A DNA stretch of 53,949 nucleotides from CAYLRF01 sp964385995. GTDB taxonomy: Bacteria > Bacillota > Clostridia > Lachnospirales > Lachnospiraceae. A program made the translations under genes and the position numbers. Below are positions 8,904-16,348 of this stretch, piece by piece; the first letter of the stretch is position 1; every line of letters starts with the position of its first letter. The notes beneath the pieces are model-generated. The model was not told the origin of the DNA. It searched no databases and saw only the letters and a program-made list of their open reading frames with translations. Location of the stretch: contig CAYLRF010000004.1 in assembly GCA_964385995.1 (NCBI GenBank), positions 1 through 53,949 of the forward strand, read 5' to 3'.

Positions 8904-9635
8904 TTACTCATCCCAGTTATGATATACTTCCTGAACGTCATCGTCATCCTCAAGCATGTCAAGGGTCTTTCTGATGTTTTTGATATCAGCCTCGTCCGTA
9001 AGTGTCACGTATGTCTGCGGAAGCATGGTAACCTCGGCCTCGGCCATGGGTATACCCGCTTTCTCCAGAGCCTCGCGGACTTCGCCGAAAGTCTCGGGGG
9101 AGGTCAGGATCTCGAAGCTGTCTTCCTCCTCGTTAAAGTCCTCGGCCCCCGCCTCCAGCGCCGTCATCATAAGTTCGTCCCCGTCCGCCTCATATTCTTC
9201 CCTGTCGATGATGATCTGGCCCTTCTTATCGAACATGAAGGATACGCAGCCGGGCGTGCCCACATTGCCGTTTCCCTTGGCGAACGCGCTGCGGATATTC
9301 GAGGCGGTGCGGTTCTTGTTATCTGTCAGGGCGTCCACTATGATGGCGGTGCCTCCAGGTCCGTAGCCCTCATACGTGATATGCTCGTAATTCGCGGCAG
9401 AAGCGTCTCCCGCCGCCTTCTTAATGCTGCGATCGATATTGTCATTCGGCATGTTGTTCGCCTTCGCTTTCGCGATGGCGTCTCTTAAGCGGCTGTTGAC
9501 CGTGGGGTCGGGGCCGCCTCCCTCTTTTACGGCAACTGCCAGTTCTCGTCCGATCTTGGTAAATACCTTTCCCTTAACCGCGTCGTTTTTTTCTTTCTTG
9601 TGTTTGATGTTTGAAAATTTGGAATGTCCCGACAT
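8904..9635 (-). CDS. yebC: YebC/PmpR (TACO1) family regulator
   Basis: A 243-residue, full-length YebC-family protein. It starts with the signature MSGHSKFSNIKHKKEKND and carries KAKANNMPNDNID near 75, YEGYGPGGTAIIVDALTDN near 105 and an acidic C-terminal region (LEDDDDVQEVYHN). The family has been described as DNA-binding transcriptional regulators and, more recently, as translation factors that help ribosomes through difficult stretches; sequence alone does not separate these. A good promoter lies about 95 bases upstream and the gene appears to head its own unit. The leader contains a GCTTAA/TTAAGC hairpin and a GGGAAAGAGG block, but the likely ribosome site is the nearer AAGG. Confidence 0.94.
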   Translation of the reverse strand: MSGHSKFSNIKHKKEKNDAVKGKVFTKIGRELAVAVKEGGGPDPTVNSRLRDAIAKAKANNMPNDNIDRSIKKAAGDASAANYEHITYEGYGPGGTAIIVDALTDNKNRTASNIRSAFAKGNGNVGTPGCVSFMFDKKGQIIIDREEYEADGDELMMTALEAGAEDFNEEEDSFEILTSPETFGEVREALEKAGIPMAEAEVTMLPQTYVTLTDEADIKNIRKTLDMLEDDDDVQEVYHNWDE

Positions 9636-9730
9636 GACCTTGCCTTTCCCTCTTTCCCGGCCCGCGGCTTAATTTTAAGCGCCAAGGGAATTTGTATTTC
9701 CCCCGTGTTTATGAAGCCTGAACCGTCTTT

Positions 9731-9759
9731 ATTTTATCACTTTCGGTGTCCTTTGTATA
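9731..9759 (-). promoter_or_regulatory. Candidate sigma-A promoter for yebC (extended -10)
   Basis: On the minus strand TATACA (9754-9759) and TAAAAT (9731-9736) are 17 bases apart, with TG one base before the -10 element (TGATAAAAT), an extended -10. Four of six bases match the -35 consensus. Transcription would start near 9724, about 90 bases before the yebC ATG. Confidence 0.55.
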
Positions 9760-9776
9760 TGACGGGATACGCGCCG

Positions 9777-11366
9777 TCATCGTATCCGCCGCTCGTCTTT
9801 TCGCGGGAGGGACAGAGATTTGCCGTCACTTAAACCTTCCTTAAGCACGTCGGAAAGAGCGCTTACGATATCGCCCGCGAGGACGCCGTGCATACCCTTT
9901 TTCTTTGCCGCCTTCATCCCGGCAAGTCCGTGCACATATGCTCCCGCGCACGCCGCGTCAAAGGCCTCCTTGCCCTGTCCCGAGATCCCTGTTATTATCC
10001 CGGATAACACATCTCCCGCGCCGGCTTTCGCCATGGCTGCGTTTCCCGATGTGTTAAGATACGCGGCGCGCCCGGGACTTTTGATAAGTGTTCTCGCGTC
10101 CTTAAGGACACATGTCACATGATACTTTTCGGTAAATTCGCTGAGTATACCAAAACGCCCCGCTTTTACGGCGGAAACGTCGCGGCCCGTAAGACGGGAC
10201 ATTTCCTTCATGTGCGGCGTCAGGATAAGCGGAGCCTTCGCTTTTAGAAGAAGGTTGTTATCTTTCGCGATGAGGTTAAGCGCGTCGGCGTCGACGACAC
10301 ACGGAACACTGACAAAGCTTAGAACCGTCGTAAGTATTTTAAGCGCGGCATCATCCGTTCCCAGTCCGCAGCCCACGCAGACGGCATCGGCATTATTAAG
10401 CGCAAAAATCAATTTCTCCTCTTCGTCGGGAGCCGTAAAGGAGTCTTCATAGGTGCAGACGACGGCCTCGGGCACGGCACTCTGCAGGATTACGCGATTT
10501 GAATCGGCTGTATACACGCATACCTTTCCCGCGCCTGCCGCGTAAGCCGCACTCGCGCAAAGACAGGCCGCTCCCGCCATCCCGTATCTTCCCGCTACAA
10601 TAAGGACATTTCCGCAGTCACCCTTATTCGCGTCCGGCCGTCTCTTCGGATAAATCACGCTTAAATCACTCTCATCAAAACCGAAAGTGACGTGTCCGCA
10701 GGCCGCGGCTAAAACGTCATCCGTGATTCCGATGTCACAGGTTATGACTTCTCCCGCGTATAAAGCGCCGGGATACATCATCACTCCCCTCTTTACGTAT
10801 CCCATTGAAAGCGTGTAATCGGATGTAAACGCGCGCGACATGACTTCGCCCGTGGAATCTTTTACGCCGGTGGGCACATCAAGAGCGACCTTTACGCCTC
10901 CCCGGCTATTCGCTTCCTCGATCGCGCAAAGCATGTCGCCCTCGATCCCGCGATTTAAACCGATTCCTATAAGCGCGTCAACGATGACGTCGTAACGGCA
11001 GGCGTCGCTTCGCCCGTTATGCCGCATAAACGTGTCGATTCCGATAACGGGGATGTTATAGTGGCGGCAGATTTTAAGCTGAGATGAGTTTTCGGCGCTT
11101 CTTTTTTCGTCGTCGCCCGTAAGAAGGATCGTGACATCATATCCATTTACGAAAAGGATCCTGGAAAGCGCGAGTCCGTCGCCTCCGTTATTTCCCGTCC
11201 CGCACATGACGAGTATCCTCATGTCTCGGGTTAAGACGCGCTTTTTCAGAAATTCGTACGCCGAAAGCGCGGCGCGTTCCGTAAGAACAGAAGAATTTAC
11301 GCCGACAGTCTCAGTCATATAAAGATCGGCAAGATGCGCTTGGGCGCCCGTCGGAAAATACAGCAT
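9777..11366 (-). CDS. nnr: Bifunctional NAD(P)HX epimerase / ADP-dependent NAD(P)HX dehydratase
   Basis: A 529-residue repair enzyme that restores hydrated NADH and NADPH. The N-terminal YjeF-type epimerase domain (about 1-215) has GTGNNGGDGLALSRIL near 55 and ALDVPTGVKDSTGEV near 158. The C-terminal ribokinase-like dehydratase domain (about 225-515) has KGDCGNVLIVAGRYGMAGAA and the nucleotide-binding AKAGAGDVLSGIITG near 447. The length fits the fused form. The start has AAAGGAT eight bases upstream, between the rex stop and this ATG. The position directly behind the NADH-sensing repressor rex suggests a shared interest in pyridine-nucleotide balance. Confidence 0.95.
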   Translation of the reverse strand: MLYFPTGAQAHLADLYMTETVGVNSSVLTERAALSAYEFLKKRVLTRDMRILVMCGTGNNGGDGLALSRILFVNGYDVTILLTGDDEKRSAENSSQLKICRHYNIPVIGIDTFMRHNGRSDACRYDVIVDALIGIGLNRGIEGDMLCAIEEANSRGGVKVALDVPTGVKDSTGEVMSRAFTSDYTLSMGYVKRGVMMYPGALYAGEVITCDIGITDDVLAAACGHVTFGFDESDLSVIYPKRRPDANKGDCGNVLIVAGRYGMAGAACLCASAAYAAGAGKVCVYTADSNRVILQSAVPEAVVCTYEDSFTAPDEEEKLIFALNNADAVCVGCGLGTDDAALKILTTVLSFVSVPCVVDADALNLIAKDNNLLLKAKAPLILTPHMKEMSRLTGRDVSAVKAGRFGILSEFTEKYHVTCVLKDARTLIKSPGRAAYLNTSGNAAMAKAGAGDVLSGIITGISGQGKEAFDAACAGAYVHGLAGMKAAKKKGMHGVLAGDIVSALSDVLKEGLSDGKSLSLPRKDERRIR

Positions 11367-11378
11367 AAGCTTATCCTT

Positions 11379-12041
11379 TCATCCGCGCGGATTTTCGTCT
11401 TTGTCTTCGGCGGCGTTTCGCCTCGCGAGCTTATAGGAAAGCCGCATGAGACTTTCGGAAAGATGGACGTTTTCGACTATTATGTCGGGCGGAAGCTTCA
11501 GATCGGTGTGAGCGAAATTCCAGATAGCCTTTATGCCGGTATCGGCCAACGTCGACGCCACGCCAGGCGCCTGAGTCTTCGGCACGGTAAGAACCGCGAT
11601 TTCGATGTTGTTCTCGGAAAGAAACGACTCCAGTTCGTCCATGGGACGTATGGGGACATTTCGCACCTTAACTCCTTTTAATTCGGGATTTACGTCAAAA
11701 AGCCCTTTTAGGATAAAACCGCGATTTTCAAAATTCGTATATTTCGCGAGAGCCTGACCTAAGTTTCCCGCGCCGATGATGACGAAACTGTGTTTGGCGT
11801 CAAGGCCCAGTATCTTACCTATCTGCGCGTAAAGGTGCTTTACGTTGTAACCGTATCCCTGCTGCCCGAATCCGCCGAAGTGGTTAAAATCTTGTCTTAT
11901 CTGTGAGGCTGTCACGTTCATCCTGCGGCTTAATTCTTTCGACGAAATGCGCTCCACATCGTGCGCCAGAAGGTCGCCGAGGTAGCGGTAATATCTGGGA
12001 AGTCTTGCTATGACGGCGGGTGATATCCTTTCTTTTTCCAT
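11379..12041 (-). CDS. rex: Redox-sensing transcriptional repressor Rex
   Basis: A 220-residue Rex. Residues 1-80 form the winged helix (SSKELSRRMNVTASQIRQDF contains the recognition helix), followed by the FGGFGQQGYGYNV hinge block. An NADH-binding Rossmann fold begins with VIIGAGNLGQALAKY at 87. Rex releases DNA when NADH rises and so controls fermentation genes. The ATG directly follows the TAA of the glycosyltransferase gene and its GGAG site lies inside that gene, so the two are probably translated in a coupled way. I found no convincing Rex operator (TTGTGA-N8-TCACAA type) in the window. Confidence 0.96.
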   Translation of the reverse strand: MEKERISPAVIARLPRYYRYLGDLLAHDVERISSKELSRRMNVTASQIRQDFNHFGGFGQQGYGYNVKHLYAQIGKILGLDAKHSFVIIGAGNLGQALAKYTNFENRGFILKGLFDVNPELKGVKVRNVPIRPMDELESFLSENNIEIAVLTVPKTQAPGVASTLADTGIKAIWNFAHTDLKLPPDIIVENVHLSESLMRLSYKLARRNAAEDKDENPRG

Positions 12042-13439
12042 TTAAAAATCTCCGTTTTGCTTCATCTGCCGATCCGACGTGCGCCGCGCCGCCTCTTCCA
12101 TGCACTTTATGTATCCTCCGACGCACTCCTTCCTTGACGCGAAGCGAAGGACATACTCGCGCGGCCGGCTTAAACGCGGGGCGTCATCCTTCGCGGGCGA
12201 ATAAGTTTCCCGTGCGTGAGTCTCACCCTCGGTTGAGAAGATACGTGACTTTTCATATGCCATTTTTATCTCTCCAGCGAGAGCGGGCGCGTCCTCGGGA
12301 GGCACGCAGACACCGGCATGGGCCGCTTTCAAGATATCGGACAGCTCGCTTGTTTCATCAAACGAGGCGATAATCGGCGTATCGCAGGCCATGATCGGCC
12401 AAATCTTACTCGGCATACAGTTATCGGCGCTTCCCCTTTTGCATGTGACAAGCGCCGCGTCGGCCACGCTGTATACCTCGGCCACGCGTTCGTCGGGAAG
12501 AAGCCCGTGAGCGATGACATTCGCGGGCTTTTTATCCCGCAGATAATCTTTTACCGCTCCGAATCCGAAGCCTCCGCCGAAGATGACAAAGAGGATTTCT
12601 TCGACGTCCTCAAGTAATTTCGCGGCTTCAATCACTATCTCCGCGCCCTGTGCCGCTCCGAAATTCCCCGCGTAAAGGACGATAAACTTATCTCTCGGGA
12701 TATCAAACTCATCAAAAAGGCGATTCTTTTCCGGCGGAATCGGAAAGACGAGATCCGGATCCACCCAGTTTGATATGACAGCCGTCTTTTCCCGCGCGAC
12801 GCCTTTTCGGGCGATGTTTCGCTCCATGGAGCGGGAGATGGTGATGACTCGCTCGGAAAGTGAGTAAGTCTTATCCTCCACCGCTCTTCCGATCTTCCAG
12901 GTCACGCTCCCCTTTTTCGTAAGCCCCGTCGATACCAGAGAATCCGGGAAGACATCCTGCAAAGAGTAAATAAAGGGACACTTAATGCTCCTTGCGATAA
13001 GTCCCGCCACAAGTCCCTGTGTGGGCGGCGTGCTGGACGCGAACACCAGATCCGTATCTTTCATCCGGCGTCCGATGAGATACTCGCGGATGTTGCACCA
13101 AAGATATCTTATCGCCCTTGATAGGGATGACTTTTTCTCTTTCGGAGCCCAAAACCTGTGTACCGCGGCTCCGTATACTGTTTCGGGCGTTTTTTTCTCA
13201 CCGTCGGAGCGCGAGGCGTCACGGCGGGACGCGCGTGCGCCGTCATCCCCTGAGGTCGTCTTATTCTTAGCGCGTTTACGCTTCAGGCCGTCGCCGGCAA
13301 AGACCTCTCGTGACGGCTCGGGGCAGATTACGTCGACTTTATGTCCCCTTGCCGCAAGCTCCATGATCAGATCTCTTTCAAGATGCGTAAGCGCCGTAAG
13401 CTCGGGATAAAAATAAGCGTCCGCGAATAATATGTTCAT
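12042..13439 (-). CDS. Glycosyltransferase family 4 (WbuB-like)
   Basis: A 465-residue GT-B fold glycosyltransferase, probably acting at the inner face of the membrane in polysaccharide or glycolipid synthesis. The N-terminal part shows LERDLIMELAARGHKVDVICP; the donor-binding part shows FIVLYAGNFGAAQGAEIVIEAAKLL near 230 and GSADNCMPSKIWPIMACDTPI near 335. No membrane helix or signal peptide is clear. Residues about 53-84 form a basic and acidic low-complexity stretch rich in K, R, D and S that typical relatives lack. No other cell-surface genes are adjacent; the gene sits between alaS and rex, so the acceptor cannot be inferred. Confidence 0.85.
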   Translation of the reverse strand: MNILFADAYFYPELTALTHLERDLIMELAARGHKVDVICPEPSREVFAGDGLKRKRAKNKTTSGDDGARASRRDASRSDGEKKTPETVYGAAVHRFWAPKEKKSSLSRAIRYLWCNIREYLIGRRMKDTDLVFASSTPPTQGLVAGLIARSIKCPFIYSLQDVFPDSLVSTGLTKKGSVTWKIGRAVEDKTYSLSERVITISRSMERNIARKGVAREKTAVISNWVDPDLVFPIPPEKNRLFDEFDIPRDKFIVLYAGNFGAAQGAEIVIEAAKLLEDVEEILFVIFGGGFGFGAVKDYLRDKKPANVIAHGLLPDERVAEVYSVADAALVTCKRGSADNCMPSKIWPIMACDTPIIASFDETSELSDILKAAHAGVCVPPEDAPALAGEIKMAYEKSRIFSTEGETHARETYSPAKDDAPRLSRPREYVLRFASRKECVGGYIKCMEEAARRTSDRQMKQNGDF

Positions 13440-13453
13440 GTCTTAGGGATTTT

Positions 13454-16093
13454 TTAGTTTATCATAAGGCTTAGGGCCTTCTCAGCCTCGCTTAAGGCGG
13501 CCTTAATGCCTGAAGGGTTCTTCCCTCCCGCCTGAGCCATCGTGTCTCTTCCTCCGCCGCCTCCCCCGATTAGCGGAGCCAGTGTCTTTATCATCTTCGC
13601 GGAGTCGGCGCCGCGCTTTACGGCTTCGTCGGTAGCGGTGACTATGAGATTTACTTTATCATCTACTCTTGATGCGAGGACGGCGACGAGCGCTCCCTGC
13701 TTTTCCTTAAGCGTATCGGAAAGCTTACGAAGCGTGTTCATGTCAGCGTCATCCACCGACGCGGTGATAAGTTTTACGCCCTCTATGTCCACAGCGTTTT
13801 TAATCGAATCGGTAAGCGCATCCTTCGCGGCCGAGGAGCGAAGTGACTCGAGCTCGTTTTCGAGCTTTCTTATCTCCGTCGTCATATGCGCGACTTTTTC
13901 GGCGAGTTCCGACGGTCTTACCTTCGCGACGTCGGCCGCATCGAGGAGCATCTTCTCCGCGTTTTTGTAATACGTAAAGACTCCGTCGCCCGTTACCGCC
14001 TCTATGCGCCGCACTCCCGCCGCCACTCCCGATTCGGACAGGATCTTAAAGCAGATGATGTCGCCGGTATTTGACACATGAGTACCGCCGCAAAGCTCTT
14101 TGGAGCGATCCCCCATGGTGACCACGCGCACGCTTTCGCCGTATTTTTCGTCAAAAAGAGCCATGGCCCCCGATTTCTTCGCCGATTTCAAATCCGTAAC
14201 TTCGGTGGTTACCTCGATATGAGCGCGGATCCCGGCGTTTACGATTTTTTCGACCTGTTCCAGTTCGGCGCTGCTTACGGGCTCGAAATGCGAAAAATCA
14301 AATCGCAGCCTGTCGGCGGATACATATGAACCCTTCTGCTCGACATGCGTTCCGAGGACCTGTCTTAACGCGCCGTGCAGCAGGTGAGTCGCGCTGTGAT
14401 TGCGGCAGGTAGCGATCCGGTTTTCCTTATCGACCGCGAGGGTTATCCTGTCGCCTTTTTTTAACATTCCTTCCGTCACCACGCCCAGATGAGCGATCTT
14501 GCCGCCTAAGAGCCTTACGGTATCGCGTACGACAAACTCTCCCTCCTTCGCGGTTATAAGTCCCTTGTCGCCTTCCTGACCGCCCATTGTCGCGTAAAAC
14601 GGTGTCTCATCCGCGATTAAGGCCGCCTCCTCTCCCTCCGTCACGGCCTCCGCGAGATCGTCCCCGGCGGTTATGACGGATATCACCGAGTCACACGCGG
14701 TTACGTCATATCCTTTAAAGGTGCATGTCACATCGGCGCCGATTTTATCAAATACCGTGGCGTCGGCGCCCATGTAGTTCGTCGTCTTTCTCGCTTTTCT
14801 CGCGAGATCGCGCTGCTCGTCCATCTTCTTTTTAAATCCCGCCTCATCTACAGCGATATGATCCTCGGCCAATATCTCGCGGGTGAGATCAAGCGGAAAT
14901 CCGTATGTGTCATAAAGACGAAAAGCGTCATCGCCGCTCACCTTCGCGGCGCCTGTTTCTTTCGTCCGTTCCTGAAGATCCAAGAGAAGGCGCAGGCCCT
15001 GATCTATCGTTCGATCGAATTTCGCCTCTTCCTTAGAGAGCACATGGAGGATAAAGTCCTTTTTTTCTTCCAGTTCGGGATATCCGTCCTTTGAAAGCTC
15101 TATCACGGTTTCGGCAAGCTTTGAGAGACTTCCGCTTTTTATGCCGAGAAGCGCGGCGTGCCTCGCGGCCCTTCTTATAAGCCGCCTTAGGACATATCCT
15201 CTCGCCTCGTTAGAAGGCATGATTCCGTCAGATATCATAAATGTGGCGGATCGCATATGATCCGTTATGAGGCGGATGGAGACATCTTTTTTCGCGTCCG
15301 TCCCGTATGTGACACGCGCCGATTCGCACACCCTGTCCCTTAAGGCGCGGACGGTATCTATGTCAAAGATGGAATCGACGTCCTGCACGATCATCGCGAG
15401 CCTTTCAAGGCCCATGCCCGTGTCGATGTTTTTTTGCTTAAGCTCGGTATATCCGCCCTTTCCGTCGCCGTTAAACTGCGAGAATACGTTGTTCCAGACT
15501 TCCACGTATCGATCGCAGTCACAGCCGACCGTGCATCCCGGCCTTGCGCAGCCGTATTTTTCTCCGCGGTCATAATAGATCTCGGAGCAGGGACCGCAGG
15601 GACCTTCCCCGTGCTCCCAGAAATTATCCTCTTTCCCGAATTTAAAAATCCTTTCCGCGTCAATCCCTATCTCTTTATTCCATATCTCAAAGGCCTCGTC
15701 GTCCTCTTCGTAAACGGAAGGATAAAGTCGATCCGCATCAAGGCCCACGACCCGGGTCAAAAATTCCCACGACCACTCTATGGCCTCATGTTTAAAATAA
15801 TCACCGAAGGAGAAATTTCCCAGCATCTCGAAAAACGTACCGTGACGTGAGGTCTTTCCGACGTTTTCTATATCACCCGTGCGTATGCACTTCTGACAGG
15901 TGGCGACCCTCCTTCGGGGCGGAATCTCCGCGCCCGTAAAATACGGTTTTAACGGAGCCATGCCGGAATTTATGAGAAGCAGACTTTTATCGTTATGCGG
16001 CACAAGTGAAAAGCTTTTCATCACCAAATGCCCTTTTCCCTCGAAAAATTCCAGAAACATGCGCCGAAGCTCATTAACGCCGTACTGTTTCAT
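13454..16093 (-). CDS. alaS: Alanyl-tRNA synthetase
   Basis: An 879-residue, full-length AlaRS charging tRNA-Ala. The class II catalytic core shows RHGTFFEMLGNFSFGDYF near 83 and GMGLERLAM near 228. The editing domain has the zinc-site motif HSATHLLH near 565 and CGGTH near 665. The C-terminal C-Ala domain ends with the glycine-rich block GGGGGGRDTMAQAGG. The start has AGGCGG nine bases upstream. The 84 bases to the preceding small gene can form a weak CTGTTTCA/TGAAAACTG stem, without T-box features. Confidence 0.98.
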   Translation of the reverse strand: MKQYGVNELRRMFLEFFEGKGHLVMKSFSLVPHNDKSLLLINSGMAPLKPYFTGAEIPPRRRVATCQKCIRTGDIENVGKTSRHGTFFEMLGNFSFGDYFKHEAIEWSWEFLTRVVGLDADRLYPSVYEEDDEAFEIWNKEIGIDAERIFKFGKEDNFWEHGEGPCGPCSEIYYDRGEKYGCARPGCTVGCDCDRYVEVWNNVFSQFNGDGKGGYTELKQKNIDTGMGLERLAMIVQDVDSIFDIDTVRALRDRVCESARVTYGTDAKKDVSIRLITDHMRSATFMISDGIMPSNEARGYVLRRLIRRAARHAALLGIKSGSLSKLAETVIELSKDGYPELEEKKDFILHVLSKEEAKFDRTIDQGLRLLLDLQERTKETGAAKVSGDDAFRLYDTYGFPLDLTREILAEDHIAVDEAGFKKKMDEQRDLARKARKTTNYMGADATVFDKIGADVTCTFKGYDVTACDSVISVITAGDDLAEAVTEGEEAALIADETPFYATMGGQEGDKGLITAKEGEFVVRDTVRLLGGKIAHLGVVTEGMLKKGDRITLAVDKENRIATCRNHSATHLLHGALRQVLGTHVEQKGSYVSADRLRFDFSHFEPVSSAELEQVEKIVNAGIRAHIEVTTEVTDLKSAKKSGAMALFDEKYGESVRVVTMGDRSKELCGGTHVSNTGDIICFKILSESGVAAGVRRIEAVTGDGVFTYYKNAEKMLLDAADVAKVRPSELAEKVAHMTTEIRKLENELESLRSSAAKDALTDSIKNAVDIEGVKLITASVDDADMNTLRKLSDTLKEKQGALVAVLASRVDDKVNLIVTATDEAVKRGADSAKMIKTLAPLIGGGGGGRDTMAQAGGKNPSGIKAALSEAEKALSLMIN

Positions 16094-16177
16094 GCCAAAT
16101 AACCGCCTTCCTTAAAATGCAGCTTCTTTATCAAAAATCGCCCTGCTTTACAGTTTTCATCATTGAAACAGGCTTCT

Positions 16178-16324
16178 TTACGTCTCGGATTCCCCGCCGC
16201 TTTTAAGTTTGCCGTCATGTTTTTTGCGAAGAGCCCTGCCCAAAAATATACCGCCCGTTATGCCGCAGGCGACTATCGCCATCTTTATGAGCGCCTTAAT
16301 GACCTCGGCCGCGAATGCCCCCAT
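16178..16324 (-). CDS. Small single-helix membrane protein, 48 residues
   Basis: An unrecognised small gene between metH and alaS. The ATG at 16324 has AAGGAACG about seven bases upstream, and the frame runs 48 codons to TAA at 16178. The product begins MGAFAAEVIKALIKMA and has one hydrophobic segment, about residues 12-31 (IKMAIVACGITGGIFLG). It ends in a basic, hydrophilic tail (RALRKKHDGKLKSGGESET), so the N-terminus would be outside and the tail in the cytoplasm. It fills the gap neatly with its own ribosome site, which supports a real gene. Function unknown. Confidence 0.7.
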   Translation of the reverse strand: MGAFAAEVIKALIKMAIVACGITGGIFLGRALRKKHDGKLKSGGESET

Positions 16325-16348
16325 TTTACCCGTTCCTTTCCGTTTATT

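Noticed and set aside
9777..9812. Hairpin GGATACG/CGTATCC at the nnr stop as terminator
   Set aside because: An alternative ATGACG/CGTCAT pairing competes and no T-run follows.
11367..12041. Rex operator near rex
   Set aside because: No TTGTGA-N8-TCACAA-like palindrome was found around rex, nnr or the glycosyltransferase gene.
16094..16177. T-box leader before alaS
   Set aside because: The gap is only 84 bases and has no T-box consensus word or antiterminator.
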